This document shows positions 34,476 to 43,327 of a DNA stretch of 64,000 bases, in pieces (the stretch's first letter is position 1; each line of letters opens with the position of its first letter). The DNA is from Clostridiales bacterium (lineage in GTDB: Bacteria > Bacillota > Clostridia > Oscillospirales > Acutalibacteraceae). Location: NCBI GenBank assembly GCA_018364155.1, contig JAGZMM010000001.1:372001-436000 (forward strand), read 5' to 3'. Both the position numbers and the translations under genes were made by a program. The notes below the pieces were generated by a model. The model was not told where the DNA came from. It worked only from the letters and a program-made list of their open reading frames with translations, and searched no databases.

Positions 34476-35747
34476 TTATTCGTCCTTGCCCTTAATCAGG
34501 TCCCAGTAAGCCTTGGCGGCCTGCTCGGTCTTATTGTCCCCAAACTGGTAATAGCGGGTTCCCTGCAGCTCGTCGGGGAGATACTGCTGCTTAAGCCAGT
34601 GGTTGGGATATTCGTGAGGATAGTGGTAGGTAAGCCCGCGGCCCAGCTTTTTGGCGCCTTCGTAGCCGGTCCCCCGCAGGTAAGCGGGGATATCTCCGGT
34701 CTTTCCCGCTTTTACATCTGCCATAGCGGCATTGATGCCGTTGTAGGCGGAGTTGGACTTTGGCGCGGTGCACACCAGCACCACCGCGTCTGCCAGCGGA
34801 ATGCGCGCTTCCGGCAGACCTACCATCATGGCCGCGTCGATACAGGCCTTGACCACGGCGATGCCCATGGGATAGGCAAGCCCCATATCCTCGCAGGCGC
34901 ATACCATCAACCGCCGGCAGGCGCTGGGCAGGTCTCCCGCTTCCAGCAGTCGTGCCAGATAGTGGAGCGCCGCGTCTGGGTCCGATCCGCGCAGAGATTT
35001 CTGGTAAGCGGAGAGGATATCGTAATGGGAGTCGTCCTCCCGGTCGTAACGCATGGCGCTGCGCTGGGAAAGCTGGCTTGCCTGCTCAAGGGTGATGCGC
35101 CGCACCCCTTCCTCAGCCGGGGCGGAAAGGAAACACAACTCCACCGCGTTGATGGCCTTGCGCACGTCCCCGCCGCAGGAAGCGGCGATGTGGGCAACCG
35201 CCTCATCCTCCGCCTCGATGCTCTCACCTGACTCTTCCTCCAAAAAAGCCACCGCCCGGCGGACCGCTTTTTCAATTTCCCCGGCAGGCACAGGCTTGAA
35301 TTCAAACACCGTCGAGCGGCTCAAAATGGCGTTATACACATAAAAATAGGGGTTCTCGGTGGTGGATGCGATGAGAGTGATGCGGCCGTTTTCAATGTGC
35401 TCAAGAAGGGTCTGCTGCTGCTTTTTGTTGAAGTACTGGATTTCGTCTAGGTACAGCAAGATTCCGTTTGGCGCAGCCAGAGTATCCACCTGCCCTACCA
35501 GCGCCTTGATGTCGGCGGTGGACGCGGTGGTAGCGTTCATCTTATGCAAGGTGCGGTTGGTGGTACGGGCGATAACCGATGCCACGGTAGTCTTGCCGAT
35601 GCCGGAAGGGCCGTAGAAAATCATGTTGGGAAGCTGGCCCGATTCGATGATTCGCCGAAGCACCTTGCCCTTTCCCAGCAGATGCGTTTGACCCACCACG
35701 TCGTCCAAAGTCGTCGGACGCATCCGGTCCGCCAGAGGCGCTTTCAT
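34476..35747 (-). CDS. rarA: Replication-associated recombination protein RarA (MgsA)
   Basis: 423 residues, usual length. N-terminal AAA+ module with DDVVGQTHLLGKGK, Walker A GPSGIGKTT, Walker B ILLYLDEIQYFN and sensor ASTTENPYFYVYNAIL. The C-terminal tetramerisation part contains GSDPDAALHYLARLLEAGD, CEDMGLAYPM and the tail YHYPHEYPNHWLKQQYLPDEL. It acts at stalled replication forks. Start ATG 35747, with AGGATG close upstream. The probable 6S RNA lies upstream on the same strand, a neighbourhood that I recall from Bacillus. Confidence 0.95.
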   Translation of the reverse strand: MKAPLADRMRPTTLDDVVGQTHLLGKGKVLRRIIESGQLPNMIFYGPSGIGKTTVASVIARTTNRTLHKMNATTASTADIKALVGQVDTLAAPNGILLYLDEIQYFNKKQQQTLLEHIENGRITLIASTTENPYFYVYNAILSRSTVFEFKPVPAGEIEKAVRRAVAFLEEESGESIEAEDEAVAHIAASCGGDVRKAINAVELCFLSAPAEEGVRRITLEQASQLSQRSAMRYDREDDSHYDILSAYQKSLRGSDPDAALHYLARLLEAGDLPSACRRLMVCACEDMGLAYPMGIAVVKACIDAAMMVGLPEARIPLADAVVLVCTAPKSNSAYNGINAAMADVKAGKTGDIPAYLRGTGYEGAKKLGRGLTYHYPHEYPNHWLKQQYLPDELQGTRYYQFGDNKTEQAAKAYWDLIKGKDE

Positions 35748-35878
35748 ACTGCCACATCCTTTTCGTCAGATTGTTTTCTTATTATTTTACCACAAGTAAG
35801 GCAGGATGGACAGTCTTACGCAACTTTTTGGGCCTTTGTCCGGTATTCTAGGTAAAAAGGCGGCGTTTTATTTCTCGA

Positions 35879-36059
35879 ACGGGACCGTTCTGCCCGCTAC
35901 CTGTAAAACCGGTGTGCATAGTCCTGTTCCTGCCTTTGATAAAATTTAGCAAGGCCTTGGGTACAATGGAGCTACTCGTTTGAGAGCGGGCGGACGACGC
36001 CCATCTCATAGGTGCTGCATGAGGAATAAAGCAGCGAATAAGGCACCATTTGGTCCCGT
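35879..36059 (-). ncRNA. ssrS: Probable 6S RNA
   Basis: A 181-base stretch without coding potential is closed at both ends by ACGGGACC and GGTCCCGT. Inside, CGCTGC can pair with GTAGCG, TGTACC with GGAACA, and GCCTT with AAGGC at the tip; GGGCG-TCGTC-CGCCC forms a side hairpin. A long rod with a central open region of this length is the 6S form. Bacillus 6S-1 RNA lies near rarA, supporting this. I saw no good promoter, and the strand is chosen by gene order, so confidence is moderate. Confidence 0.45.
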
Positions 36060-36100
36060 AAATCCTCCTGTTTTCTTTTTTCTGCTTCTTTTTCTACAAA

Positions 36101-36130
36101 GAAGAAGGCCGCCCGAAAACGGGCGGCCTT
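36101..36130 (-). terminator. glyA terminator
   Basis: AAGGCCGCCCG-AAAA-CGGGCGGCCTT, with a TTCTTCTTT tail on the minus strand. Confidence 0.85.
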
Positions 36131-36143
36131 TCCTGATTTAAAA

Positions 36144-37394
36144 TTAATAAAGCGGATATTTGGCGCACAGCTCGGTAACGCCTTTGCGAATGGAATCGGC
36201 GGAGTTCTCAAAGTCATTGATGGCAAGCGCGATGTATTCTGCGATCTTGTCCATATCCTCCACGCCCAGGCCGCGGCTGGTGGCAGCGGGGGTGCCGATG
36301 CGGATACCGCTGGTAATAAAGGGGCTGCGGGGTTCGTTGGGAATGGTGTTCTTATTGACAGTGATGTACACCTCGTCGAGCCGGTGCTCGAGCTCCTTGC
36401 CGGTCACGTCCAGATCCCGCAGGTCTACAAGCATCAGGTGGTTGTCGGTGCCGCCAGAAACCAGCTTGACGCCCCGGTTCAAAAGGCCCTTGGCCAGCGC
36501 CGCGGCATTGTCCACCACGTTCTTGGCGTACTGCTTGAATTCGGGCTTTAACGCCTCGCCGAAGCAGACGGCCTTGGCGGCGATGATGTGCATCAGCGGG
36601 CCGCCCTGGGTGCCCGGGAACACGGCCTTGTTAATCGCCTTGGCATACTCTTCCTTACAGAGAATCATGCCGCCGCGGGGACCGCGCAGAGTCTTATGGG
36701 TGGTGGTGGTGACAATGTCCGCATAAGGTACGGGGCTGGGATGCTGGCCGCCGGCCACCAGGCCTGCGATGTGGGCCATGTCCACCATGAAGAGAGCGCC
36801 CACCTTCTTGGCAATATCGCCGATGCGCTCAAAGTCGATGATGCGGGGATAGGCGCTGGCGCCCGCTACGATCATCTTAGGCTGGACCTCTTTGGCCTGG
36901 GCATAAAGCTTGTCGTAATCAATGGTGTGGGTAACCTCGTCCACCCCGTAGGAAACAAAGTTATAGTAGCTGCCGGACATGTTGACCGGGGAACCGTGGG
37001 TCAAATGGCCGCCCTCCGCCAGGCTCATGCCCAGCACCGTGTCGCCGGGTTTGAGCATAGCGAAATAAACGGCCAGGTTCGCCTGAGCGCCGGAATGGGG
37101 CTGGACATTGGCGTGCTCGGCGCCGAAGAGCTCCTTAGCCCGCTCGATGGCGATGTTCTCGACGATATCCACGTCCTCACAGCCGCCGTAGTACCGCTTG
37201 CCGGGATAGCCCTCAGCGTACTTGTTGGTCAGCACGCTGCCCATGGCTGCCATGACCGCCGGGGAAACAATGTTCTCCGATGCGATCAGTTCAATGTTGC
37301 GGCGCTGGCGCTGAAGCTCCAGATTCATCGCCTCGCCTACCTGCGGGTCCGTGTTCGTTACAAACCCAATGGTGTCCATCATGTTATCAAACAT
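36144..37394 (-). CDS. glyA: Serine hydroxymethyltransferase
   Basis: 416 residues from ATG 37394, which has AAAGGAAG 8 bases upstream; the frame extends further but includes promoter DNA. It is a PLP enzyme that swaps serine and glycine with tetrahydrofolate. Motifs include ELIASENIVSPAVMAAMGS, NKYAEGYPGKRYYGGCEDVD, the cofactor Lys in VVTTTTHKTLRGPRGG and MLVDLRDLDVTGKELEHRLD. Full length with no oddities. It supplies one-carbon units for purines and thymidylate. Confidence 0.97.
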   Translation of the reverse strand: MFDNMMDTIGFVTNTDPQVGEAMNLELQRQRRNIELIASENIVSPAVMAAMGSVLTNKYAEGYPGKRYYGGCEDVDIVENIAIERAKELFGAEHANVQPHSGAQANLAVYFAMLKPGDTVLGMSLAEGGHLTHGSPVNMSGSYYNFVSYGVDEVTHTIDYDKLYAQAKEVQPKMIVAGASAYPRIIDFERIGDIAKKVGALFMVDMAHIAGLVAGGQHPSPVPYADIVTTTTHKTLRGPRGGMILCKEEYAKAINKAVFPGTQGGPLMHIIAAKAVCFGEALKPEFKQYAKNVVDNAAALAKGLLNRGVKLVSGGTDNHLMLVDLRDLDVTGKELEHRLDEVYITVNKNTIPNEPRSPFITSGIRIGTPAATSRGLGVEDMDKIAEYIALAINDFENSADSIRKGVTELCAKYPLY

Positions 37395-37490
37395 AGTCGT
37401 GACTTCCTTTCCGCTTCTTGCGTTTGGCGTTTCCTCCGCCCGCTTACACTCCTTGCGGGCTCCTTGGAAGGTGGGACAATATTGCTTTTT

Positions 37491-37519
37491 ATTATACACA
37501 CAATCCATAAAAAACACAA
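37491..37519 (-). promoter_or_regulatory. glyA promoter
   Basis: Minus-strand TTGTGT, 17 bases, TATAAT. The leader is about 90 bases with no recognised riboswitch. Confidence 0.75.
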
Positions 37520-37633
37520 GTGCTGCCCTTTTCCTTTTCCAATTCCCTGCACCCTCTCAGACGCTGCGCATACCATAGAAATGGGCGTTTTAGGAAGGAC
37601 CCTTTTGCATCACATGTAAGGAGTGGCTACTCA

Positions 37634-38521
37634 ATGAAACCCAATCCCTCCTGCACCCATATTGCCAACGTCACCTCTACCGTGACCATCGCCGTCAATT
37701 TCCTGCTTTCCGCTTTTAAATTCTTAGCCGGCATTCTGGGCCAGTCATCGGCCATGCTTTCCGATGCGGTGCACTCTGCTTCTGATGTGCTGAGCACTTT
37801 TGTGGTCTTAATCGGAGTAAACCTTTCCCACAAAAAGGCGGACAAGGGACATCCCTACGGCCATGAACGCATCGAATGTATTGCCTCCTTTGTGCTGGCG
37901 GGAATGCTTTTCGTCACCACCTTTGGCATCGGTGCAAAGGCGGTGGAACATATCGCGCTTTTCACCCAGGGCGGCACCATCCCCGTCCCGGGCGGGATCG
38001 CGCTTGTGGCGGCTGTGGTCTCCATCGTGGTCAAGGAATGGATGTTTTGGTACACCAGGGCGGCGGCGCGCAAGATAAAGTCGGGCGCGCTGATGGCCGA
38101 TGCTTGGCACCACCGCAGCGATGCCTTGTCTTCCATCGGCAGCCTCATCGGGGTAGGCGGGGCTATGCTTGGATTTCCCCTCTTCGATCCCATCGCCTCC
38201 CTGCTCATCTGCCTGCTTTTAGCCAAAACCGCTTTCTCCATTGCAAGGGAAGCAGCCGGCCAGCTCATCGACAAGGCCGCCGACGAAGAAACGGTGGCCC
38301 GCATTGCCCAGGAGATATGCCGGTGTGAAGGGGTTTTGCGCATTGACGATCTAAAAACCCGCCTGTATGCAAACGGCATGTATGTAGACGTGGAAATTGC
38401 GGCCGACGGGCATCTTCCCCTAAAGGAAGCCCACGCCATCGCCGAAGAGGTCCATCAGCGCATCGAGCACGCCTTTGACGGAGTCAAACACTGCATGGTG
38501 CACGTCAACCCCGATTTCTGA
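37634..38521 (+). CDS. Cation diffusion facilitator (CDF) metal efflux protein
   Basis: 295 residues, start ATG 37634 after AAGGAG. Six membrane helices are expected. Metal-site motifs are SDAVHSASDVLSTF in helix II and DAWHHRSDALSSIG in helix V, giving the D-x3-D / H-x3-D pattern with His, typical of Zn/Fe/Mn exporters of the FieF type. The cytoplasmic C-terminal domain (residues about 210-295) ends with HCMVHVNPDF. It moves divalent metals out of the cell using the proton gradient. Metal choice cannot be fixed by eye. Confidence 0.92.
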   Translation: MKPNPSCTHIANVTSTVTIAVNFLLSAFKFLAGILGQSSAMLSDAVHSASDVLSTFVVLIGVNLSHKKADKGHPYGHERIECIASFVLAGMLFVTTFGIGAKAVEHIALFTQGGTIPVPGGIALVAAVVSIVVKEWMFWYTRAAARKIKSGALMADAWHHRSDALSSIGSLIGVGGAMLGFPLFDPIASLLICLLLAKTAFSIAREAAGQLIDKAADEETVARIAQEICRCEGVLRIDDLKTRLYANGMYVDVEIAADGHLPLKEAHAIAEEVHQRIEHAFDGVKHCMVHVNPDF

Positions 38522-38579
38522 CAAGAGGACTCCTATCCTTCCTTTTTCCCGCATATACTGAAAAAGGAGGCGATGGGAT

Positions 38580-38888
38580 ATGCATTGTAGAATCTCCGAC
38601 CTGCGCTGCAAGGAAGTGGTCAACGTCAAGACCGGTACCAAAATCGGGATGGTGTGCGATGTGGCGGTGGACACCTGCAACGCCACGGTCCTGTCCATCA
38701 TTGTCTACGGCCGGTGCAAGTTCTTCGGCCTGCTGGGGCGGGAGGACGACATCGTCATCCCCTGGTGCGACATCAACATCATCGGCCGGGACACCGTTCT
38801 GGTTAACTTCAACGAACGGCCCTGCCGAAAGAAAAAACGCAAGGGAGTTTTCCGTAACGCCTTCAAGGGTCTGATGGGAAACGACTGA
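38580..38888 (+). CDS. YlmC/YmxH-family PRC-barrel sporulation protein
   Basis: 102 residues. MHCRISDLRCKEVVNVKTGT and IGMVCDVAVDTC form a PRC-barrel, with the basic tail RPCRKKKRKGVF. The YlmC/YmxH family is confined to spore-forming Firmicutes and expressed in sporulation; its role is unknown. RBS AAAAAGGAGG is 8 bases before the ATG. A CATATACT just upstream resembles a sigma-E -10 box, but no matching -35 is clear. Confidence 0.88.
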   Translation: MHCRISDLRCKEVVNVKTGTKIGMVCDVAVDTCNATVLSIIVYGRCKFFGLLGREDDIVIPWCDINIIGRDTVLVNFNERPCRKKKRKGVFRNAFKGLMGND

Positions 38889-38902
38889 ACGGACGATTTG
38901 GC

Positions 38903-38930
38903 TTGCAATAATTCTTACGACTGATATAAT
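38903..38930 (+). promoter_or_regulatory. Promoter of UDP-glucuronate operon
   Basis: TTGCAA, 16 bases, TATAAT. Confidence 0.75.
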
Positions 38931-39036
38931 GATAGAATGAAAAGGGTAAATTTAGGTGCATTCGGTACAAAAATGGGGGATATCGCCACATTTTGTAAAG
39001 AGAATGAGCCAATTTAGAAAAGAACGGATGTATGGT

Positions 39037-40356
39037 ATGAACCAAATTGCGGTTATCGGCACCGGATACGTGGGGCTTGTCTCCGGCGCGTGTTTATCGG
39101 AATTCGGATTAAAGGTCGTATGCATGGACGTGGATGAATCCAAAATCAACTGCCTGAGACAGGGGATTATCCCTATCTACGAACCGGGACTGGAAGAAAT
39201 CGTGGTGCGCAACCAAAAGTCGGGCCGCCTTTCCTTTACGGCTGATATAGGCGAGGCGGTGGAGCATGCCACTGTGGTGTTCATCGCGGTGGGGACCCCG
39301 CCCCAGGAGGACGGCTCGGCGGATCTGCAATATGTGCTCGCGGCCGCTCGGTCCATTGCCCAATGTATGAACGGATATAAAATCATCGTGGACAAATCCA
39401 CGGTGCCGGTAGGCACCGGGCGCAAGGTCAAGGCGGTCATCCGGGAGGTGCTGCGGGAGCGGGGCGTGGACTACGATTTCGACGTGGTGTCCAATCCGGA
39501 GTTTTTGCGGGAAGGCTCAGCGGTCAACGACTTCATGCACCCCGACCGCATTGTCATCGGCACCCAGAGCAACAAGGCTCGCAAAACCATGCGCAGCGTT
39601 TACCGGGTTCTTTATATCAACAACCATCCCTTTGTTTTTACCAACGTGGAGACAGCGGAGGTGATCAAGTACGCTTCCAACGCGTTTTTGGCCACCAAGA
39701 TCACGTTTATCAACGAAATCGCCAACCTGTGCGAGGCGGTAGGGGCGAATGTGCAGCAGGTGTCAAACGCCATCGGGCTGGACAAGCGCATTGGCAAGTA
39801 TTTTCTGCATGCGGGACCGGGATACGGGGGAAGCTGCTTTCCAAAGGATACCAAGGCCCTTGTGAACACCGGAAAGGAATTTGGGGTGGAAATGTCGTTG
39901 ATCGACTCGGTGATCAACGCAAACGATCTACATAAGCTCAAGATGGTGGACAAAATCACCGCCGCTTTGGGGGACGTGGAAGGAAAAACCATCGCGGTGC
40001 TGGGCCTTTCCTTTAAGCCGGAAACCGACGATGTGCGGGAGGCGCCTTCTTCCACCATTGTGCGCGAGCTGCACCGGCGGGGAGCTCACATCCGCGCCTA
40101 TGACCCGGCGGCTATGGAGAACGCCGCCCGATTTGCGTTTTCCGACCTTCCCATCGCTTATGCCCAGGATGAGTACGATTGCGTGGCAGGCGCCCATGCG
40201 GTGGTGCTGGTCACGGAATGGAATCAGTTTCGCAGCCTGGATCTCGAACAGATGAAAAGCACCATGGCGGCTCCCTACTTTTTTGATTTTCGCAACATTT
40301 ATGAGCGCCGGGATGTGGAAGAAAAGGGCTTTGCCTACTTTGGCGTAGGCCGATAG
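39037..40356 (+). CDS. ugd: UDP-glucose 6-dehydrogenase
   Basis: About 439 residues. It oxidises UDP-glucose to UDP-glucuronate with NAD. NAD site IAVIGTGYVGLVSGACLSEF, catalytic Cys in GYGGSCFPKDTKALV, Lys in FLATKITFINEIANL and the C-terminal NAD-like domain IAVLGLSFKPETDDVREAPS. ATG 39037 gives the standard N-terminus MNQIAVIG; an ATG three codons earlier (39028) is also possible, and no strong ribosome site separates them. The next gene, 16 bp on, encodes the epimerase that uses its product, so the pair makes uronic-acid sugars for surface glycans. Confidence 0.95.
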   Translation: MNQIAVIGTGYVGLVSGACLSEFGLKVVCMDVDESKINCLRQGIIPIYEPGLEEIVVRNQKSGRLSFTADIGEAVEHATVVFIAVGTPPQEDGSADLQYVLAAARSIAQCMNGYKIIVDKSTVPVGTGRKVKAVIREVLRERGVDYDFDVVSNPEFLREGSAVNDFMHPDRIVIGTQSNKARKTMRSVYRVLYINNHPFVFTNVETAEVIKYASNAFLATKITFINEIANLCEAVGANVQQVSNAIGLDKRIGKYFLHAGPGYGGSCFPKDTKALVNTGKEFGVEMSLIDSVINANDLHKLKMVDKITAALGDVEGKTIAVLGLSFKPETDDVREAPSSTIVRELHRRGAHIRAYDPAAMENAARFAFSDLPIAYAQDEYDCVAGAHAVVLVTEWNQFRSLDLEQMKSTMAAPYFFDFRNIYERRDVEEKGFAYFGVGR

Positions 40357-40372
40357 GAAGAAGGATTGGAGA

Positions 40373-41362
40373 ATGCAAACCATTGTTGTTACGGGAGCGG
40401 CAGGCTTCATTGGCTCGCATGTGTGCGAGGCGCTCCTTTCAGAGGGATACCGGGTCATCGGAATCGATCATTTTAATGACTTTTACGCCCCTGCTATAAA
40501 AGAGCGAAACTGGAAAGCGATTGAAACGACGGCAAAACACCTCGGGCGGGCGGACTGTCTGCATCTGTTCCGAAGCGACATCCGGGATGCGGGGGAAATG
40601 GAGCGGGTCTTTGCAAGCGAACCGGTGGACGGCGTGATCCATCTGGCCGCCTATGCGGGGGTTCGGCCCTCCATTCAGCAGCCGCTTCTTTATACCGATG
40701 TGAACATAAACGGAACCCTAGTCCTTTTGGACACCCTGCAAAAGCATCAAGTCAAGCGGCTGGTGTTCGCCTCTTCTTCCTCGGTATACGGCAACAACAA
40801 GAAGGTCCCTTTCGGGGAGGACGATTTTGTGGACAAGCCCATCTCCCCTTATGCCGCCACCAAAAAGGCGGGGGAGCTGTTGTGCCACACCTGGCATCAT
40901 CTTTACGGGATAAAAACCGCGTGCCTGCGCTTTTTTACCGTCTATGGCCCGCGCCAGCGCCCGGATCTGGCCATCCACAAGTTTACCCGCCGTATGCTCG
41001 CTGGAGAACCCATCCCCTTCTACGGCGACGGCACCAGCCGGCGGGATTACACCTATATCGCCGACATTGTGAACGGCGTGATGCGGGCACTTGCCTGGAC
41101 GAAAGGCGAGGGTGACCGGTTCGAGGTGTTTAACCTAGGAGAATCCAACACCATTTCTTTATCCGAAATGGTGCATACACTGGAAACCGTCCTAGGTATC
41201 CGGGCAAAGCTGGAACGTTTGCCGGCCCAGTCGGGTGACGTAAACGTGACCTATGCGGACGTAAGCAAAGCACGCCGGATGCTGGGGTACTGTCCGTCCA
41301 CTCCTTTTGAGGAGGGAATCCGGCGGTTTGTGGAATGGATCAACGAGCAGCCCCAGGAATAA
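40373..41362 (+). CDS. UDP-glucuronate 4-epimerase-like NAD-dependent epimerase
   Basis: 329 residues, extended SDR fold: NAD motif VVTGAAGFIGSHVCEALL, catalytic SSSSVYG and SPYAATKKAGELLCHTW (Tyr-x3-Lys), and substrate loop FFTVYGPRQRPDLAIHKFTR, which fits UDP-glucuronate 4-epimerases. It turns UDP-glucuronate into UDP-galacturonate. It is in an operon with ugd. RBS GAAGGATTGGAG. UDP-glucose epimerase is a less likely alternative. Confidence 0.9.
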   Translation: MQTIVVTGAAGFIGSHVCEALLSEGYRVIGIDHFNDFYAPAIKERNWKAIETTAKHLGRADCLHLFRSDIRDAGEMERVFASEPVDGVIHLAAYAGVRPSIQQPLLYTDVNINGTLVLLDTLQKHQVKRLVFASSSSVYGNNKKVPFGEDDFVDKPISPYAATKKAGELLCHTWHHLYGIKTACLRFFTVYGPRQRPDLAIHKFTRRMLAGEPIPFYGDGTSRRDYTYIADIVNGVMRALAWTKGEGDRFEVFNLGESNTISLSEMVHTLETVLGIRAKLERLPAQSGDVNVTYADVSKARRMLGYCPSTPFEEGIRRFVEWINEQPQE

Positions 41363-41367
41363 AAAAC

Positions 41368-41392
41368 AGGCCGGCTTTTCTTTGGCCGGCCT
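41368..41392 (+). terminator. Terminator of UDP-sugar operon
   Basis: AGGCCGGC and GCCGGCCT pair around a 9-base loop; a T-rich tail with six T follows a few bases later. Confidence 0.75.
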
Positions 41393-41423
41393 TTGTGATT
41401 TTTTGGACAATTTTCACATTGTC

Positions 41424-41452
41424 TTTACAATTATGGAAAATCCGTGTATAAT
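41424..41452 (+). promoter_or_regulatory. Promoter of small XRE gene
   Basis: TTTACA, 17 bases, TATAAT. Confidence 0.8.
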
Positions 41453-41567
41453 AAGACTGGTAAAAATGACATATTTTATCTGAACCGATGTAGATTTTCT
41501 GTTTTGACGTAAAACGCTCGTCGCTTCCGATTGGGCGTCGCCACCGGTTCAATCGGGAGGGATTTTT

Positions 41568-41891
41568 ATGTTGCGAAACCTAAAAGCCCTGCGCAAGTCC
41601 CGCCGCCTCAACCAGCAGGAGCTGGCTGAGCTGCTTCATATCTCTCAAGCTTCTGTGAGCAAATACGAGATGGGCCTGGTGGAGCCGGATATTTATATCA
41701 TTAAGCAGATTGCCGCTTTTTTTCAGGTGTCTATCGAAGATCTTCTGGGCGAAGAAAAGGCGAAGCCCCTTTACAAGGAAGACCTTTCCCAGGAGGAAAA
41801 ACAGTTTCTCGACGGGTATGGACAGCTGACAGAGGTGGAGAAGGAGCTGGTATGCTCTATTATACAGGAACGGCTGGGGACCCAGCTTTAG
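41568..41891 (+). CDS. XRE-family regulator (107 aa)
   Basis: A helix-turn-helix occupies residues 3-60 (LKALRKSRRLNQQELAELLH, SQASVSKYEMGLVEPD). The C-terminal acidic helix (LSQEEKQFLDGYGQLTEVEK) is similar to the tail of SinR-like or phage-derived regulators. RBS GGGAGG precedes the ATG. It stands alone with its own promoter. Target genes are unknown. Confidence 0.85.
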   Translation: MLRNLKALRKSRRLNQQELAELLHISQASVSKYEMGLVEPDIYIIKQIAAFFQVSIEDLLGEEKAKPLYKEDLSQEEKQFLDGYGQLTEVEKELVCSIIQERLGTQL

Positions 41892-41929
41892 TCAGGCGCT
41901 CGGATACCGCGCAGCCTGTTTCCTCCACG

Positions 41930-41965
41930 AAAAAACGCCCGGCCGGGAAGATTCCCGGCCGGGCG
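41930..41965 (-). terminator. ackA terminator
   Basis: CGCCCGGCCGGG pairs with CCCGGCCGGGCG around six bases. A T-run follows on the minus strand. Confidence 0.88.
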
Positions 41966-41981
41966 AACTGTATTGTTCGGC

Positions 41982-43193
41982 TTATTTCTGCATGCCTTCC
42001 ACGATTTCCTTGGTGTCGCGGGCGATGACCAGTTCCTCATTGGTGGGGATGACATACACCTTCACGGCGGAATCGGGAGTGGAAATCTCCGCTTCCTTGC
42101 CGCGGATGGTTTCCTTGTTGAGGGCGTCGTTGATCTTCACGCCCATGAAGGAGATGTTTTTGCACACATCCTCGCGCAGCTCGGCGGAATTTTCACCGAT
42201 GCCGCCGGTGAAGACGATGGCGTCCACCCCGTCAAGAGCCGCCGCAAAAGCGCCGACAAACTTACGGATCTGATAACGCTGCATCTTCTGGGCGAGAAGG
42301 GCGCGCTCATTGCCTTCCTGGGCAGCCTTCTCGATGTCCCGGTTGTCGCTGGAAACGCCGGAAATACCCAGCATACCCGACTTCTTATTGAAAAGCTCGG
42401 AAAGCTGCGCGCCGGACATGTTTTCCTTTTCTGCGATAAAGGTGACAACCGAGGGATCCAGAGTACCAGTACGGGTTCCCATGATGAAACCGTCCAGAGG
42501 GGTCAGGCCCATGGTGGTGTCAATCACCTTGCCGTCCTTGACCGCCGCCAGAGAAGAACCGTTGCCCAGGTGGCAGGTGATGATCTTAGTGCCTTGGGCG
42601 GGCTTGCCCATTACCTGGAGGCAGCGGGCGGTTACATAGCGGTGAGAGGTGCCGTGGAAACCGTAGCGGCGGATCTGGTACTTCTCATAGTACTCATAGG
42701 GGATGGCGAACATATACGCCTCGGGGGGCATAGTGGAATGGAAGGAGGTATCGAAAACGACCACTTCCGGAATCTCCGGGCCCAGCGCCTCACGGCAGGC
42801 AAGGATGCCCTGAATATGAGCGTGATTGTGAAGAGGAGCCAGCGGGATCAGGCTCTGGATGCCTTCGATGGTCTTCTCGGTCACAAGCTCGGAATGCTTG
42901 AAGATGGCGCCGCCCTGCACGATGCGGTGACCCACGGCGGAAATTTCGCTCATGCTGGAAATCACGGCGGCCTCGCCGGTGGTCAGCACCTTTTCCACCT
43001 CTTTGAAGGCGTCGGTATGGGTGGGAAGATTGATGTCGTACTCCACCTGTCTGCCGTCGGCGGTGGTGTGACGGATGTGCCCGCCGATGCCGATGCGCTC
43101 GCAAAGGCCCTTTGCGATGACGCTTTCGTCCTTCATGTCAATCAGCTGATATTTCAGCGACGAGCTGCCTGCGTTGATAACCAGAATTTTCAT
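41982..43193 (-). CDS. ackA: Acetate kinase
   Basis: 403 residues. ILVINAGSSSLKYQLIDM, VVFDTSFHSTMPPEAYMF, GFHGTSHRY, CHLGNGSSLAAVKDGKVIDT and FTGGIGENSAELRE are the diagnostic motifs. It converts acetyl phosphate plus ADP to acetate plus ATP, a main energy step in fermentation. No phosphotransacetylase gene is in the window. RBS AGGAGG is 7 bases upstream. It is divergent from tmcAL, a common arrangement in Clostridia. Confidence 0.98.
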   Translation of the reverse strand: MKILVINAGSSSLKYQLIDMKDESVIAKGLCERIGIGGHIRHTTADGRQVEYDINLPTHTDAFKEVEKVLTTGEAAVISSMSEISAVGHRIVQGGAIFKHSELVTEKTIEGIQSLIPLAPLHNHAHIQGILACREALGPEIPEVVVFDTSFHSTMPPEAYMFAIPYEYYEKYQIRRYGFHGTSHRYVTARCLQVMGKPAQGTKIITCHLGNGSSLAAVKDGKVIDTTMGLTPLDGFIMGTRTGTLDPSVVTFIAEKENMSGAQLSELFNKKSGMLGISGVSSDNRDIEKAAQEGNERALLAQKMQRYQIRKFVGAFAAALDGVDAIVFTGGIGENSAELREDVCKNISFMGVKINDALNKETIRGKEAEISTPDSAVKVYVIPTNEELVIARDTKEIVEGMQK

Positions 43194-43221
43194 TTCGTTC
43201 CTCCTACTATTTTCCAGGGGA

Positions 43222-43250
43222 TTGTCACAATGTCCCCATTGGTGTACAAT
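43222..43250 (+). promoter_or_regulatory. tmcAL promoter
   Basis: TTGTCA, 17 bases, TACAAT. Confidence 0.7.
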
Positions 43251-43266
43251 AGTCTATAACATTTAT

Positions 43267-43295
43267 ATGATAGTATATTTTCCCCGATATTTCAA
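43267..43295 (-). promoter_or_regulatory. ackA promoter
   Basis: Minus-strand TTGAAA, 17 bases, TATCAT. The leader is about 65 bases. Confidence 0.7.
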
Positions 43296-43327
43296 GCGAA
43301 TTTGTATCCAAAGAACGGAGGAAAACT

